Below, piece by piece: positions 10,801-20,122 of a DNA stretch of 40,572 bases (within the stretch, counting starts at the first letter, position 1; each line of letters begins with the position of its first letter). Location: NCBI GenBank assembly GCA_903772945.1, contig CAICTM010000988.1, positions 1-40,572 of the forward strand, in the 5' to 3' direction. A program made the position numbers and the translations under genes. The stretch is from Seminavis robusta. Its lineage: Eukaryota > Bacillariophyta > Bacillariophyceae > Naviculales > Naviculaceae. A model generated the notes under the pieces. It was given only the letters and a program-made list of their open reading frames with translations, did not search any database and was not told where the DNA came from.

Positions 10801-13800
10801 CACACCAGTTCCTCTGCAATGAGGGTTCAACAGACTGCAGTGATGGCACCATTGCGTATCTGAAGCATCTTACCTTTGAGGAACCTGTAGTGTCCTATGA
10901 TAACTCCTCTGTTCCTGTCCGCGGAAGAGTCACAATTTGGGAGCCCGATGGGTGCCCTGTCATTGGTGCTGAGGTATGCCTGAAAATAAAGCATCCTCAG
11001 ACTGCTGACACCACAGGTGCCTGTGTCAAAACGGATCACAACGGAGACTACAATGTCCCTGCGGCCATTGGTTCCACGGTTGGCATTGAAGTCTCTTACA
11101 ACAACCACACTATGAACAAAGCCCCGGAGAATTCCCTGGACTACAACAAGGTTTTTTTTATCAATGTCAACAAGCGCTATGTGCGCAATGACTTTTTAGA
11201 TGTGGCCAAGGCAAAACTTGTTGTGGAAGTGGTTGGTGGACTGTGCAATAAGACCCTTGGTGTCAGTCAACTGGAGGCAACGGTGAATGGGTGTGATCGA
11301 AAAAACTGGAAAAAGGACCTGAGCCAGCAATTCTTCAAAGGAGAGCACTGGGTGCCTGCACATGTTCTTGATCTGAAAGTCGTCAACATGTCGAATGATG
11401 CAAAAAGTGATTTCTCAAAAATCCTTGATTTCTTCGCGACAAACAATATGACTAAGACCATTGATTTGCTAGAGGCTGGGGATATGCAGGATGAGACTAA
11501 ACGAGTTGACAAAAAAGCAACACCTAAGGGGAAGAGTGCAGGTACCAAGAGTGAAGAGTCCTATGACAAGGTCCGCTTTCAGTATGACGGTGAACTCGTC
11601 GTGGACTTCAGGTTCATGGGTGTTGATTTAGCTGGAAACTGTACCCTGAAAACAGTGAAGCCTCAAGGCACTCTCATTTCTGGTACAGGGACCACAACAT
11701 CATTCCATGTCACAACTACTGGGTCAAGTTTCCGTCCCAAAGTGACTTTGAAGTACTCCCTGCTCCCAGACCTCACATGTGATATCCTTGCTGATGAAAT
11801 TGCTGTGAGAGTCATCAACAAGATTGGAATAGACGCAGACTTTGAAAAATATGCATCCACCCTGCAGAGCAAAGCTGCCCTGCTAAACCGCCTCAAGCTT
11901 TGCAGCGATGATGGTGGCTGCAACTTCCCAGTGGATCATGATATTATCAATGGGAAGAAGACCAATGCACACATGCTTCCCAGAAAGGATGATGATACTC
12001 TGATTACTTTTGCTGCTGGCAGGCCAAATCTTTACGGGGACTTTAGGAAGGATTTGATTCTTGAAGTTCTTGACAAGAACCTGAAAACCTTGAAGACACA
12101 CAGAGCTGAAGTTGTTGTTGTTGGTGACTATGTCAAAGGTCCGGGGGAGTCTTTTGCTCTACCAACGTACAAGCCCATCTTGATCCTCCGGGATCCGCCT
12201 GGTGGTCTCTCCCAGTCGATTTATGAGAATGTGCAGACTTCCATCAAAGTTAAATCCTCCACAGTAGAGAGAGTGAAGGATACCACATTCCACTATGACA
12301 GATCCATTGGAGGAGAACATGAGTACTCCATGTGTGCTGGGTTTGGAGCAATGGCATGCAAAGATGTACTGGAGATTGAAGGTGGATTTGAAACCGGCCT
12401 GGGAGTAGAGGCAAGCACTGTTCAGCAGGATGATGAAGATTCGTACACCTCTGAGTTCACAACAACTTGGAGCTATGCTACCAGTGACGACCCAGTTTTG
12501 GCAGGACGAAAATCAGATGTAATTGTCATTCCCAACCTCAACGTCCAGTACCACATTGTTACGACAGTTGCATTCTATGGAGGCACGTCATGCCAAGTCA
12601 ACACAACTGATACTGTTAAGTTCTCTCTGACTGATCCCGGCAACAAGCCTGCTCTCTCCTTCCTCAGTGTGTACAACATTGAGACGCACCAACTGCCTGA
12701 TCTGAAAAAGGCTATTAGTGACAAGAAGGCAGAGCATGACAAACTGGCTGCCAACCACCCAAACAAAACCAAGACTAAAACACAACTCAAGGTTTTGGAA
12801 GACGCGTTGACAGGCTGGAACCAAACCATGACAGATTATGATAGCATCAATAAAAATGCCAGCAAGAACAAACTTGACATTGCTGGAAGGGAATGGTTCA
12901 CAAAATGGGCTTCCACAAAAGACAAGATGGAAAAGGAGCCAACCATCACTGATCACTGGTCCAACCTCGCCCCAGAAGTTTTGACTGACCGAACGGAAGC
13001 TTTCAACTTTGACTACATCAAGCAGGCGAAACTAGCATCAACTGACAAGGCTGACCTGAAGGAGACGAACAGGATTCAATTCAGTGGTGGTGGTGGTACC
13101 ATGGAGTTTGTGGTGGATCATGCAGGTGCCAGTGAATTAATGCGGCTAGACAAAAACCACGAAAATGGGGCTGTAGGAAGTACAGCCACCTTGGAAGGCG
13201 AAATGGAAATCTCTGCAGGTGCCAGCTTTGGCTTCGCAATGGGTCTTGGGTTTACATATGAGTCATCCACCTCGGGAACGGTAACCGATGAAAGTGGCCG
13301 ACAGACCACTGTTTCTTTTGTACTTGGTGATGAACAAGAAGATGATGAGTTTGTGGTGGACATTTATGTTGATCCAACCTATGGGACCTTTGTCTTCCAC
13401 ACTGTTTCCGGGTGTTCTAGGGCTCCATGGGAATCAAACACAAAGAAAGGCGAAGACCTAAGCATGTCCATGATGAAACCAGATGGCCCTGTGATGCCGG
13501 ATGATGCCATTGTGGTGGATGTGACCCTTTTGAATGCGGGTGAGAACTTGGCCGTCTTTCAGGCATATGTTGACCACACAACCAACCCTGGCGGTTTGAG
13601 GCACTTTATGGGAGGTGTTGGCTTGGAGGTACCCATTGACTACACTCTGGGAGCACGTTCAGAGATTACGACAAAGGTGGAGATCAGGAGGGGTCCAAAG
13701 GGCTATAAGTTCCCTGCCACAACTATGTATCTTGTGAGCTTGTGGGACGAGCTTGGCATCGAAGCTGGGTCTGTTGAGATCTTCAACTTTGTAGATGCGA

Positions 13801-15483
13801 ACAAGAAGAAATGGATTCTGTTTGAAGAACCATGTCCACGAGTAGAATGGGCTGGGCCTCTAAAGAGAGAAAGGAAGGCCTCAGTCACCAAGAATGTTAA
13901 GCCTGTTGACCTGACTGTGTTCAATCCTCAAAAGGCTGCTGGTACATTTGAAAGCATTGCAAAGAATTCGCGGCTGAGCAATGTGTATGCTTGGTATCGC
14001 CAGCTTGGCGATATTGGCGATACCTCTTGGAAGAAGGCTCAACTGGCAGATAAAAATCAGATTGACTTTGCCAACATTCCCAACGTCAGTTCCTACAAGG
14101 AGACTTCCTACGGGTATTCCAAGATTCCCTGGGACATTGGCAACACCTTGGCCTTGACAGGAGACGGAGCTTACGAGGTGATGATCGAGAGTGTGTGTGA
14201 GACACTGCCTGGAGCACCTGACGAGTTCAACAAATTTCAATCGGATCTAATAACTGTGGTTGTCGACCGAGTTCAGCCAGAACTTTATGGCAAGGCCCTG
14301 CCAGTCAGGGATGTTGTGGTTCCTGGGGAAGAGATTGTATTGGTCTTCACAGAGTCCATCCAATGTGAGCTTCCCTACCGGTTTACCTTGAACGTGACAG
14401 TTGCTGGCCTCAATCCCCCACTGTTCAGTAAGACATTTTCTGTCTCTGCTCGTGTCATCTTGTTCAAGCACATTTCAAGCTTCCTCACCTGTTCTTGTTT
14501 GGTTTACTATTACAGACGAACGAGACCTGAAGATTGACTGTCAGGGCCGAAAACTTGGATTCCAACTTGACCCAACAAAAACTGGTGGCGGCTGGGATGT
14601 ACTGATGGGCAGAGAAATGACAGTCACAGTTGATCAAATCAAGGATCTGGAAGGCAATGTGCTTCCCAACAAAATCACATTTAAGAAAACACTTGCCAAT
14701 TTGAACCTCAAAGCAGTGACAAGCACTTTTGACTTCAGGCTCGCCACAGCTAATTGTACTACTCCAGTTGATGAATCCAATGTCAAGAACAAGATTGCAA
14801 CTGAGCTGGCTCTGAGCGACACCAGCCGGGTAACAGTTGTCTCGTCCTCCTGTGATGGTAACACTACGGTTGCCAAAGTGAAGATTAGCCCCACCGGTGG
14901 TCGGCGACTGCGGAATGATGAAGAACAGGAGGATCACAATGCTCTTAGTGCATTCTATGCCTTGTTCAAGCTATCTTTTAGTGAGACGGAGTCTGGATCC
15001 AGGAAGCTGATGAGTCTTGATGGTGCTGATTATTTCACCTTCTCTGTTGACAACATGGAGCTGGTTCCTGGTGAAGCAGACTTGAAGAAGTATGGCCTGA
15101 ACGCTAAGCTGACACCTGAGGAGGAGATGATCATGGCGGCTGCCGAGGCCTGCGACAGTACTCACTTGGAGCAGAAGCATCAGTTGCTGAAGATGGAGCA
15201 CAGTGTTATCGAGGAGCTGGAAACACACCTTGAAGAACTTGACCACAAGATGGAAGTCAAGCTGGATGAGATCGTTGCTCGTCTATTGGAGACGAAGACC
15301 CCAACTACATCTGAGAGCGTTAGACCTGAACATGTTGACCTGCCCGATGAAAAGCAGGACCTGGCAGTGCTTTTGGCGCAGCTTAGGGAGGAGCAGAAGC
15401 AGGCCCGCTTCTGGAATGTTGCCCTTGGGTTGTCTCTGTTGGTGGGAACGGTGGTGTCACTCTATGCCAGAGCTGGACGTTAG
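1878..15483 (+). CDS. Giant secreted/membrane-anchored ricin-B-lectin, Vps62-like, FN3 protein (26 exons, ~3600 aa)
   Basis: Proposed exons: 1878-1970, 2431-2586, 2673-2730, 2855-2858, 2968-3107, 3239-3469, 3565-3576, 3671-3779, 3876-3953, 4061-4220, 4311-4338, 4419-4535, 4627-4690, 4787-4974, 5051-5165, 5253-5608, 5709-5735, 5835-6059, 6148-6262, 6354-6709, 6806-6832, 6932-7274, 7368-9129, 9265-9738, 9831-14427, 14516-15483. All introns are GT-AG and phases agree, giving 10803 nt. The start is the ATG that opens a signal peptide (MKIVNTLVPILIGLVGVATA). Residues ~104-1080 hold 24 QxW-like subrepeats (NQKW, NQKF, QRF), i.e. eight beta-trefoils that probably bind glycans. Then come a Vps62-like region (~1178-1442), a Cys-rich knot (~1538-1588), a jelly-roll-like domain (~1589-1746), FN3-like and carboxypeptidase-regulatory-like modules, an SbsA-like Ig domain (~3225-3338), a coiled coil (~3494-3541) and a C-terminal membrane helix (~3577-3598). 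The role is inferred to be surface adhesion or recognition. The weakest junction is 9129/9265; exon 4 is also tentative. Confidence 0.85.
2098..2135 (+). repeat. TGTCCGTC-type short tandem repeat in intron 1
   Basis: Imperfect tandem TCTGTCCG units lie inside the first intron (1971-2430) of the giant lectin gene. That intron, at 460 bp, is by far the longest in the gene. Confidence 0.8.
2855..2858 (+). other. Probable 4-nt micro-exon (exon 4, GGTG)
   Basis: A pyrimidine-rich tract and TAG precede GGTG, and GTAAGG follows it, so both splice signals are good. Exon 3 ends AAC-T and exon 5 starts T-GTT-GAC. Inserting GGTG restores the frame and reads N-W-C-V-D, which puts Cys two residues before Asp exactly as in the other trefoil repeats (KCVDD, RCLDA, KCWDI). 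The alternative is a weak donor at 2735 (GTTCCT), which also restores the frame but gives C-S-V-D. Confidence 0.55.
3565..3576 (+). other. 12-nt micro-exon (exon 7)
   Basis: GCTGGGATGTTG sits between a CACCCAG acceptor and a GTACGT donor. Included, it yields C-W-D-V-G-G-T-G, nearly identical to C-W-D-I-G-G-T-G in the paralogous repeat at about 7160. Skipping it would keep the frame and remove four residues, so alternative inclusion would be tolerated. Confidence 0.8.
5051..5977 (+). repeat. Intragenic tandem duplication, left copy (exons 15-18)
   Basis: This segment is repeated 1097 bp downstream at 6148-7074 with only scattered substitutions, and both exons and introns are conserved. It encodes trefoils 4 and 5 (six QxW subrepeats). 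The bounding introns are both phase 1 and interrupt the Cys codon T|GC, so duplication kept the frame. Confidence 0.92.
6148..7074 (+). repeat. Intragenic tandem duplication, right copy (exons 19-22)
   Basis: This is the second copy of the unit at 5051-5977 and encodes trefoils 6 and 7. The introns are almost as similar as the exons; for example the intron after exon 20 differs from that after exon 16 by a 4-nt ATTA indel and a few substitutions. That indicates a recent event or ongoing gene conversion. The similarity breaks down after 7074, where exon 22 runs on into trefoil 8. Confidence 0.92.
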
Positions 15484-15487
15484 CACT
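15471..15487 (+). repeat. 17-bp direct repeat, left flank of insertion (spans the stop codon)
   Basis: AGCTGGACGTTAGCACT contains the last codons and TAG stop of the giant lectin gene. It recurs with one mismatch at 15632-15648, which looks like a target-site duplication around 15488-15631. Confidence 0.75.
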
Positions 15488-15631
15488 AGGGGGGGGGGGA
15501 AACTGAACGTCTAATAACGGATTCAGACGAGATGTGCTTGAGGACGACCCACGAGCCGAGGCCCGGGTATTTCCCACAGTCAAGTCTGCTCACCGGCCAC
15601 ACTGGCCGCCTGAGAGGGTGCGACGCCTGTT
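15488..15631. mobile_element. Short (144-bp) insertion of unknown class in the 3' UTR
   Basis: The segment begins with a run of G, carries dispersed repeat copy 2 (15507-15569) and a GC-rich inverted motif (CGGCCACACTGGCCG), and is bounded by 17-bp direct repeats. A duplication of this length is more typical of LINE-mobilised (SINE-like) insertion than of LTR elements (about 5 bp). I do not see an A-rich tail or convincing Pol III boxes, so the class is open. Orientation is unknown. Confidence 0.55.
15507..15569 (+). repeat. Dispersed repeat, copy 2
   Basis: About 51 bp of this copy are nearly identical to 39744-39794, and it aligns more loosely with 531-599. It begins about 25 bp after the stop codon of the giant lectin gene, inside the 144-bp insertion. 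Confidence 0.85.
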
Positions 15632-15648
15632 AGCTGGACGCTAGCACT
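15632..15648 (+). repeat. 17-bp direct repeat, right flank of insertion
   Basis: AGCTGGACGCTAGCACT differs by one base from 15471-15487, including a second TAG in the same context. Confidence 0.75.
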
Positions 15649-16138
15649 GAAGTACAGCTGACAGAGATAAACACACAATACATGTTTTAGTACTGGCTGG
15701 GTGTCTGTAGGAGTTGGGCAAAATTGACAACTGCAGCCTTCCTCAGTAGCAACCTTCGACCACTTTAGGATTGACTGTGAAGGAAATGCACTATTAGCTC
15801 ATTGGTCAGACATAGGTTACCAGTTGCGCCGCTTCTTTACCCGTGGCGTCGTTCTGGCAGAAGCCATTGGAATGCGGACATCGCCTATAGCAAGTGTAGC
15901 TACTATCAAAGAATCAGCTCTAGTCGGAGAGGGCGCACCCCTTCAGACGCCGGGCACGTTCTGACCTCAATGCCCCAAGAGCATCCATCAAGCGTGTTGG
16001 GTCCTCATATTCGTAGAATCCTCGTTATAGTCGTCGCCTCGCCTAGCCTCGTCACCGTAACACAGAAAGCATAGGGGTGACAATGTCCACAAGTTTAGCT
16101 TTAGAAGCTAGCGATCCATGTCGTCGACGATGATGAAA

Positions 16139-16176
16139 CCATGCAGTGGTACCGGTACCGGACCGGTACTGCATGG
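16139..16176. repeat. 38-nt inverted repeat built from GGTACCGG blocks
   Basis: CCATGCAGT at one end pairs with ACTGCATGG at the other, and inner ACCGGT blocks pair as well. It would form a strong hairpin in single-stranded form. Function unknown. Confidence 0.75.
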
Positions 16177-16394
16177 GCTTTCAAAAACGTGCTCCACCCA
16201 ACCAGCAAGAAATCGCACTAGCTAGAATTGTTTGGTCGCCATGGCTTTTGAGAACCCTGAGGGCACCAAACTGTCAGTGCATCAATGCGTTCATCAGGCC
16301 TTCTGTTCGACTTGAATCTTCGATCAGAATCATTGTTATTCTGGAAGAAAGATGCGGTACCGGTACCCTTCCCTACCAGCCAACGTGGGTGCAA

Positions 16395-16536
16395 CTGGAG
16401 CGATCCGACGAAACCACAACTTGGACTTGTTTTCCGGGAGATCAACCCTCGCTTCGGCCTGGGGGGATTGCCAGTGCAGGAGTGCTTGCCCATTGACGGA
16501 ATATCCGTTATAAAGATGTTGTTGTTGTTGTTGTTG
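16395..16536 (-). repeat. Dispersed repeat, family 2, copy A
   Basis: Read on the minus strand it contains ATCTTTATAACGGATAT, then CCAATGG/TCAATGG-like and GGCCGAAGCG blocks in the same order as at 35985-36110 on the plus strand. The 17-nt block is identical in both. Copy A follows an AAC run, copy B an A-rich run. Confidence 0.6.
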
Positions 16537-17567
16537 TTTTTTGACTTGTTTTCCAGACGCTTTCGCTGTCGAAGATCTGTCAATGCCACCGATCGAGGCG
16601 TATCATTGTCGATTTCACCCGTATCCATTTCGGGCATCCAACGTTGGTTAGTTGGGGTGGCATTGTCCTTAACGACAGCTGAAAGGTACCTTCGAATCCG
16701 TCGCTTATTCACACACGCACCATACCATACCGGTACCGTACATGTACTTGTACACCCGCAGGCTTTTGGTTCATAAATAGGCATCGGCGATCATTCCCGA
16801 CCTAATTGTCTTCTGGGTGGAGTTTCACAACGTGGAGTCGAGTCCAATACATGTGGTTGATGCAAGGTGTCGAGATTGCGCCGATCATTACTTGCGACTT
16901 CAATGTTGTCCCTGGTTGTCCCTGGTTGTAGCCGTTGAGTTGATCTGTATTTCTAGGATGCCACCAATATTCTGCTCTCGATCAAGGTATGCGATAACGA
17001 TCGACGATCGACAGGACATGCAAAATGGACATGCAGTAACAACTTCTCGATACGGTCACCGGTCATCGAAGCCACTGGTAAGTGCACAATTGCCTGCATG
17101 TTACCAGTAGCTGCTCTATGTGTACGGTACCGGTCCAGCACCAGCAAGCGAAGTACGAGACGCGTCCGACTGCAAACACGTTCACGTCTTATTACCGTTC
17201 GCTGTTGTCATTCTTACCAGACCTCGTTCCAGGCAAGGAAATGCATTTGTCCCCTTCTATTTTAAGAGTAGTAGCAACCTCCTGTTGATGGGGCAGTAGC
17301 TTTTGGTCGTTCACTCGCTGATCCTTCTTCTTCTTGGTAAGGGTCACTGTTTCCAGCCTTCTGCTTTTCCTGATGGCTTCGCGATCGTGAACTTGCACTC
17401 GTCGGAGCCTGTCACCATAGTAGCCCTCTTTCTTGTTTGGCAGTCATGTGATCGTACATTTGTAGGACGCGTCGATATCGAGGAATCGACCTGCTAACTT
17501 GGCTTGTTCGTGCACGAAACTTGCTCCGGTTCTGGCGCACGCACCTCTTCTCTATCTAGCGTGTTTC

Positions 17568-17608
17568 GATGGCTTGATACTAGTACTGTACTAGTAGATG
17601 GCTTGATA
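17568..17608. repeat. Nested direct and inverted repeat
   Basis: Two copies of GATGGCTTGATA flank a 17-bp spacer made of TACTAGTA-type palindromes. It could be a small insertion footprint or a binding site. No neighbouring gene clarifies its role. Confidence 0.65.
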
Positions 17609-18369
17609 GGGAGGATTACATAGGTACTCCCGCAGAAGTATGCGGTACGACTGTTCCAGGTACCGGTAACAGGTATACGTACCTCTGTTCTGTTGGAACT
17701 TGATATATTAGTTGCTGTTCCGGCTCGCGGTCTACAATCCTTGTCACTCCCGTAGGTTCGTAGTACGACAGCAGTGCTATCCATGGCTCCAGTTATCCTC
17801 GTTGGAGCCTTGGACGTAGCCAGCGTTCCCGTTGGAAATTTTTTTTAACTCCTCTTCGCGTGGTTGTTTCTCGTGTCGGAACTGTACGATGACTGCGTTT
17901 TGCGGCACGAAAGTCTTCAGTTTCCTGCCTGCTCACTCCTGTGAACTTGTTCTTGCTCCCCTGGAAGCCTGGTTCCTTCTGGATCTGCCCCTCTACTCAT
18001 AGTGCTGCTGATATATTGCACCAGATCTCTACAGTAAAGTTAGATGAGGATACTGCGTGTGCTTTGTTGGCTGAAACTGTTGTGCGGGTTTCTCAAGGTC
18101 ATATGAATGCCGACTCGAAAGTGGCTTCAACTCGCTTGATCTCGAGAACAATACAAGCACCATACCACATTGAAGAGCAAACCAAAGTACAACAGTTTCA
18201 TGCTTGAAACGTCTCCAGGAAACAGAAGCTAGTATTCGTTTTGTGCTTCACAGGTTACGATATTACGGTGGACGAAACTAAGGACAGGTACGACGAGTAA
18301 AGCAGGTTTAATTACAAAGTACATTGCTTCCTTGAGATTCGATTCATTCTGATGTTGTGACTAGTTATT

Positions 18370-19632
18370 CTACTTTTTGGCGTTGGGAAAGTTGTTGTAG
18401 AGTACAGTGGTGGCCGAGATGAGCCCACACACACAATGGAATCCTTCATGATTCTTCTTTCCTCGGAACTTTTTGTGGAGGTCAATGCCTGGGTTGTTGC
18501 TAAAGACCATGACATCCACACAACTCTACAAGGAGGAAGAAGAAAGTCCAAAGAGGTTAGTTGGTACCGTACAAAGCAACGGTGCTGGTTGGATCACATG
18601 GCAGCCACGCACCTTGAGCAGCGTGACAAATATGGAGAACTGTTTCTCTTTTGCCGCGTCCAACGCCTGTTTGGCTTGATTCCACAACTGTTTGCTCTTG
18701 GTGTGCTCATCATCATCATCATCAATGCCACGGGTTTCCTCTACTCGACTTGTGGTCGCCACAAGTCGTTCCTGTGCCGCTTGGAGTGTCGTTTGACGAA
18801 ACGTCAAGTAGACCCTCAAGCTCGTGACCAGACCAGCCACGGCACCGAGAAAGTAGCATCGATTGGCAAAAAGACTGGCTTTTGTTTTGAGTTGATTCCG
18901 CCGTGTGATGCGTTCTTTTTGTGATTCTACTCGATAGTCATCGAAGAGTCCGCTGCCCGTCAAAAAGTTGACGTTATCGCCCGCCCAAAATCCCAGCAAA
19001 CCAATAATCTTCAAAGCACTGCCAATAATCTTCCAAGCGGGGTCCGCCTTGGCAATATTCTTGCCTGCTGTTGTTGTTGGATCAAAGAAGAAGAGTTCCA
19101 ACAGGCCCGAGTCTCGAATCTTTTGAATTTCAATCAAGGAACGTCCCAACCGATATGCCTTGCGGCTGGTGGTCAAACTGGCTTGGAGTGCCTTGAATCG
19201 TTTCACTTGGTTAGTCTGTCCCGCAAACCACCACGCCAGCATGCGTGCCGAGTACTGGCAGACTTTGGTGATTTTGTCGCGACCATCCAGTGTCAATGCC
19301 AACTTGACCCAAGAAGCGAGTGTCCACGGGGTGGCCTTTTTTTGCAATCCTTCCTTGAGAGATATCAGAGGTAGACTTTTGGGAGGGTATGGGTATTCAT
19401 TGTTGTTCTTGTCGTTGTCATTCTTGTTTTCTTGGTTTTCTGGAAACTTGAAATCGGCAAGAGGGGTAGCCAAAGATGGTTTCGTGTCACCATCTTGCTT
19501 GGTGGTTTTCGGATTGTCATTATGATCATCATCAGGGGGCATGTTGTTGTTGTTGTTGTTGTTGTTGTTGTCCGCCTGGTCGACTCTGTGATTTTGTGTG
19601 TTTTTTGTCGCACGGACTGACCACAAAAGCAA
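18370..19632 (-). CDS. PEX11: Peroxisomal membrane protein PEX11 family (two exons)
   Basis: Exon 1 spans 19632-18613 and exon 2 spans 18525-18370, joined across an 87-bp GT-AG intron in phase 0, giving 391 aa. PEX11 proteins elongate and divide peroxisomes and sit in the peroxisomal membrane. Family signs are TLDGRDKITKVCQYSARML near the start of the conserved part, RKAYRLGRSL, FLTGSGLFDDY, and the C-terminal stretch in exon 2 (VMVFSNNPGIDLHKKFRGKK, then GLISATTVLYNNF). Exon 2 is recognisable only after splicing, because the unspliced frame runs off into noise. The N-terminal ~85 residues are unusual: a nine-Asn run from an AAC microsatellite and a hydrophilic linker. A second Met directly after the Asn run (19542) would give 361 aa and is an equally likely start. 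A five-Asp run lies in a loop near the C-terminal third. The gene is divergent from the LRR gene at 20123. Confidence 0.92.
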
Positions 19633-20122
19633 AACAGAGCGTTCGTCTTCTTTGTCGTCTTCTTCTTCAACTCTTCAGTCTCTTTTATGAAATAATTGAG
19701 ACTCATCCATTCATCCATTCAACTGAGTCTACGGTATTGTAGTAGTATTGCCTTGCCTGCCTTCGCATCCAGAGAACAAAAAACAAGCGTAGACAAAAGC
19801 ATCAATGATGCACTCTCAACAACCCGTGATGCCAATGTTGGTGTCAGAGTCAAACAGCGTTATGATTGGCTGATTGACTCATGAGTCACGTTTGGTTTGC
19901 CGGTACCATTCCAGCTAGCTCAACCAACGTCATGCGCAATGACCTCACAAACCGGTGGCACACGGAGAGAAGGGCATGTCGGCAGGAGTTTTTACCATGA
20001 AACCAGCAGCTAAACCAGCTGTTCGCCGCATTTTATTGTTGTTTCTATTACTAGTATTCTAAAGGACCAGCTACACAACAAACGGGCCAGTTATCGATAG
20101 TACAGTACTAGTAGTTTCTGCC
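19633..20122. promoter_or_regulatory. Divergent promoter between PEX11 and LRR gene
   Basis: This 490-bp gap separates two divergent start codons. It contains the perfect palindrome TGACTCATGAGTCA (19875-19888), two overlapping AP-1/GCN4-type half-site pairs, and an inverted CCAAT box (ATTGG, about 19864). bZIP proteins bind such sites in fungi and animals; binding here is inference. Confidence 0.55.

Larger units (their letters stand above)
15649..18369. other. Intergenic region with repeats, no gene recognised
   Basis: No frame resembles a known family. Overlapping open frames on both strands at 16218-16784 are low-complexity and shared in part with a repeat near 36 kb, so I do not call them. 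The region carries repeated GGTACCGGTACC blocks (near 16150, 16356, 16730, 17125 and 17660), a hairpin (16139-16176), a GTT run (about 16517-16537) and a dispersed repeat (16395-16536). Confidence 0.55.

Noticed and set aside
15488..15631. Calling the insertion a tRNA-derived SINE
   Set aside because: A GTCTGAATCC-like B-box and a weak A-box can be imagined on the minus strand, but the tail is not A-rich and the head is too long; left as an unclassified insertion.
16218..16784. Overlapping open frames on both strands (188 and 163 codons)
   Set aside because: They overlap each other, include an Asn run from a GTT microsatellite and part of a dispersed repeat, and show no family resemblance.
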